Source of the DNA: Photobacterium alginatilyticum
Lineage (GTDB): Bacteria > Pseudomonadota > Gammaproteobacteria > Enterobacterales > Vibrionaceae
Reading direction: 5' to 3'
Length of the DNA: 38,573 nt
NCBI RefSeq assembly: GCF_009910675.1
Contig: NZ_RSEJ01000040.1
Span: forward strand, 1 to 38,573
Made by a program: the position numbers and the translations under genes. Shown here in pieces: positions 34,385 through 38,573 of the stretch. Under the pieces are notes generated by a model. It saw only the letters and a program-made list of their open reading frames with translations. It made no database searches and was not told the origin of the DNA. Within the stretch, counting starts at the first letter, position 1. Every line of letters starts with the position of its first letter.

Positions 34385-36244
34385 ATGAAATTCAAAGATC
34401 TGCGAGACTATATTGCGTATCTGGAGCAAATCGGCCAGCTGAAGCGAATTAAGCAGCCTGTCGATCCGGATCAGGAAATCACAGAAATTTGTGACCGTAC
34501 GCTACGTGCCGGCGGTCCGGCCTTGCTGTTTGAAAACCCGGTCGGCTATGGCATGCCGGTACTGGGCAACCTGTTCGGCACCCCCGAGCGGGTGGCGATG
34601 GGAATGGGCCGGCAGGATGTTAAAGAGCTGCGTGAAGTCGGCAAGTTGCTGGCCTACCTGAAAGAGCCCGAGCCGCCACGCGGATTTCGTGATGCCATCG
34701 ATAAGCTTCCTGTGTTCAGGCAAGTGTTGAATATGCCGGCCAAACGGCTGCGCAAAGCGCCTTGCCAGCAGGTGGTTTGGGAAGGCGATGCGGTGGATCT
34801 GGACAAAATTCCGGTGATGAGCTGCTGGCCGGGTGATGTTGCCCCGCTATTGACCTGGGGGCTGACGGTGACCAGGGGGCCGAACAAGAGACGCCAGAAC
34901 CTGGGGATTTACCGCCAGCAAAAGCTGGGCAAGAACAAGATCATCATGCGCTGGCTGGCCCACCGTGGCGGGGCGCTGGATCTGCGTGACTGGATGGAGG
35001 CGCACCCCGGTAAGCCTTTCCCGGTTTCCGTGGCCTTCGGTGCCGATCCGGCTACCATTCTGGGCGCGGTGACCCCGGTGCCGGATACCTTGTCTGAATA
35101 CGCCTTTGCCGGCTTGCTGCGAGGTAGCAAAACGGAAGTGGTGAAAAGCATCAGCAATGATCTGGAAGTGCCAGCCAGTGCCGAGATTGTGCTGGAAGGC
35201 TACATCGATCCCGATGAGTTTGCCGATGAGGGGCCGTATGGTGATCACACCGGCTACTACAACGAGGTCGAGCGCCACCACGTATTCACGATTACGCACG
35301 TTACAATGCGTAATGACCCGATTTACCACAGTACCTACACCGGTCGTCCGCCCGATGAGCCCGCGGTACTGGGCGTGGCACTGAACGAAGTGTTTGTGCC
35401 TATCTTGCAAAAGCAGTTCCCGGAGATTGTTGATTTCTACCTGCCGCCGGAAGGGTGTTCGTACCGGATGGCCGTCGTTACTATGAAGAAGCAGTATCCG
35501 GGCCATGCCAAACGGGTGATGATGGGCGTGTGGTCGTTCCTGCGTCAGTTCATGTATACCAAGTTTGTGATTGTCTGTGACGAGGATGTCAACGCCCGGG
35601 ACTGGAACAGTGTGATCCAGGCGATGACGACCCGTATGGCGCCGACGCGTGATACGGTGATGATCGAGCATACTCCGATCGACTCGCTGGACTTTGCCTC
35701 GCCGGTGGTCGGTCTCGGTTCGAAAATGGGACTGGATGCCACCATTAAGTGGGAGGCTGAAACCGCTAATTCGCCAGCAGAACAGCGTCCGTTTGATGCT
35801 AGTTTCGATATCGAAGCAGGGATCGCTGCTTTGATGCAGGAGTACCCTGAGATCGTCGATTTTTATCTGCCGCCGGAAGCCGATGCCAGCAAAATGGCTA
35901 TCGTGAGTCTTCGCAAAGAGACAGCCGGTCAGGCCCTGCGAGTTATGGATGGTGTCTGGGCATTGTTGGATAAATTTACCGATCCCCGGTTCGTGATAGC
36001 CTGCGATGATGATGTCAATGTTCGTGACTGGAATGATGTGATCTGGGCGGTCACGACCCGGATGGATCCAAGCCGTGATACTGTGCTTATCGACAACTTG
36101 TGTTCAGGCTCGAGAATGGGGATGGATGCCACCAATAAGCTGCCGGGCGAGACAGATCGCGAGTGGGGGACCCCTATCAGCAAAGACCCGGAAATCGTTG
36201 CCAGAGTTGATGCTGTCTGGGATGAGCTGGGTATTTTGAAATAA
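34385..36244 (+). CDS. ubiD: UbiD, prFMN-dependent polyprenyl-hydroxybenzoate decarboxylase, enlarged
   Basis: Decarboxylates 3-polyprenyl-4-hydroxybenzoate in ubiquinone synthesis, using prenylated FMN made by UbiX. At 619 residues it is about 120 longer than E. coli UbiD (497). The first 2/3 is canonical: LRAGGPALLFENP, LGIYRQQKLGKNKIIMRW, VTPVPDTLSEYAFAGLLRG, and the ADEGPYGDHTGYYNEVE active-site segment. The extra length is a partial tandem duplication of the C-terminal domain: residues 342-460 (copy 1) and 484-590 (copy 2). The start is the ATG at 34385 (MKFKDLRDY), matching E. coli; the 24 codons before it look spurious. The ferredoxin and fre genes follow on the same strand. Confidence 0.93.
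   Translation: MKFKDLRDYIAYLEQIGQLKRIKQPVDPDQEITEICDRTLRAGGPALLFENPVGYGMPVLGNLFGTPERVAMGMGRQDVKELREVGKLLAYLKEPEPPRGFRDAIDKLPVFRQVLNMPAKRLRKAPCQQVVWEGDAVDLDKIPVMSCWPGDVAPLLTWGLTVTRGPNKRRQNLGIYRQQKLGKNKIIMRWLAHRGGALDLRDWMEAHPGKPFPVSVAFGADPATILGAVTPVPDTLSEYAFAGLLRGSKTEVVKSISNDLEVPASAEIVLEGYIDPDEFADEGPYGDHTGYYNEVERHHVFTITHVTMRNDPIYHSTYTGRPPDEPAVLGVALNEVFVPILQKQFPEIVDFYLPPEGCSYRMAVVTMKKQYPGHAKRVMMGVWSFLRQFMYTKFVIVCDEDVNARDWNSVIQAMTTRMAPTRDTVMIEHTPIDSLDFASPVVGLGSKMGLDATIKWEAETANSPAEQRPFDASFDIEAGIAALMQEYPEIVDFYLPPEADASKMAIVSLRKETAGQALRVMDGVWALLDKFTDPRFVIACDDDVNVRDWNDVIWAVTTRMDPSRDTVLIDNLCSGSRMGMDATNKLPGETDREWGTPISKDPEIVARVDAVWDELGILK
35408..35764 (+). repeat. UbiD internal repeat, copy 1
   Basis: Codes for residues 342-460 of UbiD. 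It keeps the DFASPVVGLGSKMGLDAT segment found in ordinary UbiD but has drifted at usual positions (NSVIQAMTTRMAP in place of NDVIWA-TTRMDP). Confidence 0.85.
35834..36154 (+). repeat. UbiD internal repeat, copy 2
   Basis: Codes for residues 484-590 of UbiD, offset 142 residues from copy 1. By hand about 50 of the first 86 aligned residues are identical (PEIVDFYLPPE, DVN-RDWN, TTRM-P-RDTV). It keeps the canonical NDVIWAVTTRMDPSRDTV but lacks about 12 residues including DFASP. Confidence 0.85.
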
Positions 36245-36295
36245 CCCAAAGAGAATGAGTGGCTAGCGGGAGTTAACCACTTTGAGAGTAATTAT

Positions 36296-36559
36296 ATGCA
36301 CCAAGTACGCCTGTTGCCTCATGATATTACGTTTACTGCCGATGAGCGGGAAACTGTCTTGCAGGCTGCGCTCAACGCAGGTGTCGCTTTTCCTAACCGG
36401 TGTCAGGTCGGGGCATGCGCCATGTGTCTTTGTCGCAAGCTATCTGGCGAGATAAGTTACCAGCTTGAGCCTATGCTTACTGAGAAAGAGCAAGCCGAAG
36501 GTTGGATCTTTACCTGTCAGGCCACCGCCAAAAGTGACTTGGTATTAGAGTTAGACTAG
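36296..36559 (+). CDS. [2Fe-2S] ferredoxin-like protein
   Basis: An 87-residue plant-type ferredoxin domain. Cluster ligands are C36, C41 and C44 (CX4CX2C in NRCQVGACAMC) and C74 (IFTCQA); an extra cysteine, C46, sits beside the loop. It is a one-electron carrier in the cytosol. It lies 51 bp after ubiD and 9 bp before fre. A ferredoxin domain directly ahead of an FAD/NAD(P) reductase matches the domain order of oxygenase reductases such as phenol hydroxylase reductase, so the two may work as a split reductase. Whether its partner is Fre or another enzyme cannot be told from sequence. Confidence 0.88.
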   Translation: MHQVRLLPHDITFTADERETVLQAALNAGVAFPNRCQVGACAMCLCRKLSGEISYQLEPMLTEKEQAEGWIFTCQATAKSDLVLELD

Positions 36560-36568
36560 AGGAAAACA

Positions 36569-37279
36569 ATGTCTATTAAATGTGAAGTAAAGTCAGTTGA
36601 ATCGCTCGCGTGCAATACCTACCGTATTCTGCTTCAGCCAGAGCAAAAACTAGAATTCAAAGCGGGTCAGTATCTGCTGGCTGTGATGGGCGAGAAAGAC
36701 AAGCGTCCGTTTTCTATTGCCAGCAGCCCGTGCCGTGAGGGCGAGCTGGAGCTGCATATCGGTGCTGCCGAGCATAACCCGTATGCGATCGAAGTGGTTG
36801 ATGCGATGAAGGCTGCGCTTGAAAATAGCCAGTCTTTTGAGATTGAAGCCCCGCATGGCGAGGCCTGGGTGCGCGAAGACAGCGACAAGCCGTTGTTGAT
36901 GATTGCCGGTGGAACCGGATTCTCTTACGTGCGCAGCATTCTGGACAACTGCCTGAGCCGCGGTGTGAGCCAGCCGATTTTTGTCTACTGGGGTGGCCGT
37001 GACGCCTGTCAGCTGTATGCCCATGATGAGCTTGAGGCGCTAGCTAAGGAACACAGTAACCTGACGTATGTGCCTGTGGTTGAAACCGCCCCGGAGAACT
37101 GGCAGGGCAAGGTAGGCAATGTGCTGGAAGCGGTCGACAATGACTTTATCAGCCTGTCGGCTTACGACATCTACCTGTGTGGTCGCTTTGAGATGGCCGG
37201 GGCTGCACGAGAGCAGTTTACGGCAGAGAAAGGGGCCGAACGCGATCGCATGTTTGCCGACGCGTTTTCGTTTATCTAA
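36569..37279 (+). CDS. fre: NAD(P)H-flavin reductase Fre
   Basis: A 236-residue reductase of the ferredoxin-NADP reductase superfamily (E. coli Fre/LuxG type, 233 residues). It reduces free FMN, FAD or riboflavin with NAD(P)H. The flavin-binding KRPFSIASSP lies at about 46-55, the nucleotide-binding AGGTGFSYVRSIL at about 113-125, then YWGGRDACQLYAHDEL and the C-terminal YLCGRFEMAGAAREQF. GAGGA lies about 8 nt before the ATG. It is probably co-transcribed with the ferredoxin gene. Reduced flavin from Fre can feed UbiX/UbiD-type flavin chemistry, ferric reduction or, in luminous relatives, luciferase. Confidence 0.95.
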   Translation: MSIKCEVKSVESLACNTYRILLQPEQKLEFKAGQYLLAVMGEKDKRPFSIASSPCREGELELHIGAAEHNPYAIEVVDAMKAALENSQSFEIEAPHGEAWVREDSDKPLLMIAGGTGFSYVRSILDNCLSRGVSQPIFVYWGGRDACQLYAHDELEALAKEHSNLTYVPVVETAPENWQGKVGNVLEAVDNDFISLSAYDIYLCGRFEMAGAAREQFTAEKGAERDRMFADAFSFI

Positions 37280-37351
37280 GTGCAGTTCCTCGGTGCTAGG
37301 CCCTAGTTTCTAGGAAGAACGGGCTTTGCAAGAGTGAGGGCTTGATATAAT

Positions 37352-37380
37352 AAAAAGGCGAACCTACCGGGTTCGCCTTT
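37352..37380. terminator. Bidirectional terminator between fre and yigM
   Basis: A perfect 11-bp stem (37354-37364 with 37370-37380) with a 5-nt loop between convergent genes; the A run on the left gives a T run for the minus strand. Confidence 0.88.
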
Positions 37381-37409
37381 GTTGTATGTACTGCCCCTCA
37401 AGCCATGAT

Positions 37410-38282
37410 TTAAGTCCGTGCCATGTCTACCTTGCGTTTTACCCAAGTCTCGTTGACCCACAGCGAGGCCATGATAATGAGCCCGCCGATGATCAGGCGC
37501 GGGTAGTCGACATCGCGGTTCCAGATGACGATATTGACGATAAGCCCGGCCGGAACCAGCGCATTGTTCATAATGGCCAGGGCACCGGCATTGACCAGGG
37601 TGGCGCCCTTGTTCCAGATGAAATAGCCCAGACCGGACGCGATGATCCCCAGGTAGATAAGAATACCCCACTGGGTGTTGGTGGTCGGCAGCTTGTCGAG
37701 GTTGCCAAACAGCAGGAACATCGGCAGGGCAACGCAAATTGCCCCGAGGTAGAACAGCCCGAACACAGTGTGCTGCGGCAGTTCGGCCTTTTCCTGCTCC
37801 ATGGTGCGCTTGTAGCCGACCTGACCGATGGCAAAGCACAGATTGGCGCCCTGTACGATGAAAAAGCCGATAATGAAGTTCTCGTTGATCCCTTCAAACT
37901 TGATGACTGCTGCGCCCACAACGGCAATGGCGGCGGTGATCAGGTACCAGGCCGAGAACTGCCGGTGCAGCAGATCGTAGATCAGGGTGACATAAATCGG
38001 GGTAAAGATAGTAAACAGCAGGACTTCCGGCACGCTGAGATACAGGAAGGACTGGTAGTAGAAGCAGTACATCAGTCCGAGCTGGAAGGCTCCGACAACC
38101 ATCAGCTTGACGGCCAGTTTAGGGTGGAGGTGCTGTTTGCGCAGAAAGGGCAAAAAGACCAGTGCTGCGAGTGCTACCCGGGTTAAAACGGAAAACCAGG
38201 CATCGACCTGGCCAGCCAGATAAACGCCGATCAGGCTAAAGGAAAATGCCCATAGCAGGGTGATAGCAGATAGATATCCCAT
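37410..38282 (-). CDS. yigM: EamA-family transporter, YigM/BioP-type biotin transporter
   Basis: A 290-residue inner membrane protein of the drug/metabolite (EamA) family with about ten membrane segments in two repeats. It aligns end to end with E. coli YigM (BioP): ITLLWAFSFSLIGVYLAGQVD, RVALAALVFLPFLR, FTIFTPIYVTLIYDLL, GQVGYKRTMEQ, QHTVFGLFYLGA, TQWGILIYLGIIASGLGYF and IMASLWV. E. coli YigM is a biotin importer, so biotin uptake is the best guess, although databases often call the family carboxylate/amino acid/amine transporters. It is monocistronic and convergent with fre. Confidence 0.88.
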   Translation of the reverse strand: MGYLSAITLLWAFSFSLIGVYLAGQVDAWFSVLTRVALAALVFLPFLRKQHLHPKLAVKLMVVGAFQLGLMYCFYYQSFLYLSVPEVLLFTIFTPIYVTLIYDLLHRQFSAWYLITAAIAVVGAAVIKFEGINENFIIGFFIVQGANLCFAIGQVGYKRTMEQEKAELPQHTVFGLFYLGAICVALPMFLLFGNLDKLPTTNTQWGILIYLGIIASGLGYFIWNKGATLVNAGALAIMNNALVPAGLIVNIVIWNRDVDYPRLIIGGLIIMASLWVNETWVKRKVDMART

Positions 38283-38465
38283 ATGAATAAGTAACGAAGT
38301 TCCATTGAATAATGCAGCTAGTGTAACTGATTGCAGCGGAATGAAATATCGTCAATTTGTGTGGGATTAGGTCCGAAGTGCCCACACGCCGTGAGCACTC
38401 GGGTAACGATAGGGAATCGTAGCGCTTATTTTAGGTTCTTCGCAGATTAGCGGGAACTGAAAACA

Positions 38466-38526
38466 AAAACGGTAGTAAGTGATATGGTTTAGTCGCCAAA
38501 CAAAAACCTACACAAACTACCGTTTT
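38466..38526 (+). promoter_or_regulatory. Long hairpin upstream of the transposase start
   Basis: AAAACGGTAGT (38466-38476) pairs perfectly with ACTACCGTTTT (38516-38526), with an inner GTTT/AAAC. The stem ends one base before the transposase ATG and contains no clear SD. Such hairpins often block translation of transposase from outside transcripts. Confidence 0.55.
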
Positions 38527-38527
38527 C

Positions 38528-38573
38528 ATGTCGAATAATACTTTCCTATCTTCCTTCTGGGAAGGCTTTCAGA
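38528..38573 (+). CDS. Transposase, N-terminal fragment (cut by window edge)
   Basis: An open frame from ATG at 38528 to the window end encodes MSNNTFLSSFWEGFQ. The short FLSSFWEGF start resembles ISL3-family transposases. Only 15 codons are visible, so domains and the DDE triad cannot be checked. Confidence 0.5.
   Translation, partial: MSNNTFLSSFWEGFQ

Larger units (their letters stand above)
38434..38573 (+). mobile_element. Left end of an insertion sequence (probably ISL3 family), truncated by window
   Basis: From GGTTCTTCGCAGATTAGCGG on, the sequence looks like the terminal repeat of an ISL3-type element (family ends of the GG(C/T)TCTT type), followed within 100 bp by the start of a transposase-like ORF. 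Family assignment rests on memory of such ends and on the ORF start; the right end and target duplication lie outside the window. Confidence 0.5.

Noticed and set aside
34847..35671. A 274-codon minus-strand ORF inside ubiD
   Set aside because: Antisense shadow of conserved ubiD codons, with no motif or SD.

Overview
The window is chromosomal DNA of a gammaproteobacterium of the family Vibrionaceae. Photobacterium or a close relative is plausible, but the genus cannot be fixed by reading alone. Evidence: ilvY-ilvC, ubiK, rep, gor, rlmJ, prlC, gppA-rhlB, trxA, rho, ubiD, fre and yigM all closely resemble their enteric/vibrio counterparts, and the tRNA-Asp and Arg-His-Pro tRNA genes are gammaproteobacterial in type.

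Layout, left to right. (1) 1-3.2 kb: tRNA-Asp with its terminator; the divergent ilvY/ilvC pair (branched-chain amino acid synthesis) with two LysR-type dyads between them; ubiK (ubiquinone synthesis accessory factor) convergent on ilvC. (2) 3.2-8.2 kb, minus strand: an operon of a TetR repressor, a membrane fusion protein and an RND efflux pump, with a near-perfect 24-bp TetR-type operator upstream. (3) 8.3-10.8 kb: rep helicase convergent with a periplasmic cytochrome c5. (4) 11.0-11.9 kb: a tRNA cluster, Arg-His-Pro-His-Pro, with two degenerate tRNA-Pro relics. (5) 12.3-17.9 kb: a dipeptide/oligopeptide-type ABC importer (fused double ATPase, binding protein, two permeases) with hairpins between genes and a CA-rich leader that looks like a GcvB sRNA target. 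(6) 18.0-22.7 kb, minus strand: a 1008-residue lipoprotein ending in a metzincin-like zinc motif, then a YjiH-family membrane protein. (7) 23.0-25.8 kb, minus strand: an unlisted 36-residue zinc-ribbon-like small protein, gor and rlmJ. (8) 26.0-33.0 kb: prlC; the gppA-rhlB operon; divergent from it trxA, then rho. (9) 33.2-38.3 kb: an unrecognised periplasmic protein; ubiD with an internal C-terminal duplication; a [2Fe-2S] ferredoxin; fre; and yigM/bioP (biotin transport) on the other strand. (10) The right edge enters what looks like the left end of an insertion sequence, probably ISL3 family, with the first 15 codons of a transposase.

Most of the window is core housekeeping sequence. No obvious defence island, prophage, CRISPR array or biosynthetic cluster is present. 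The parts most worth a second look are the enlarged UbiD, the metzincin-like lipoprotein, the tiny zinc-ribbon ORF, the tRNA-Pro relics, the ferredoxin/flavin-reductase pair and the possible GcvB site. I did not see a clear, wholly new multi-gene system.
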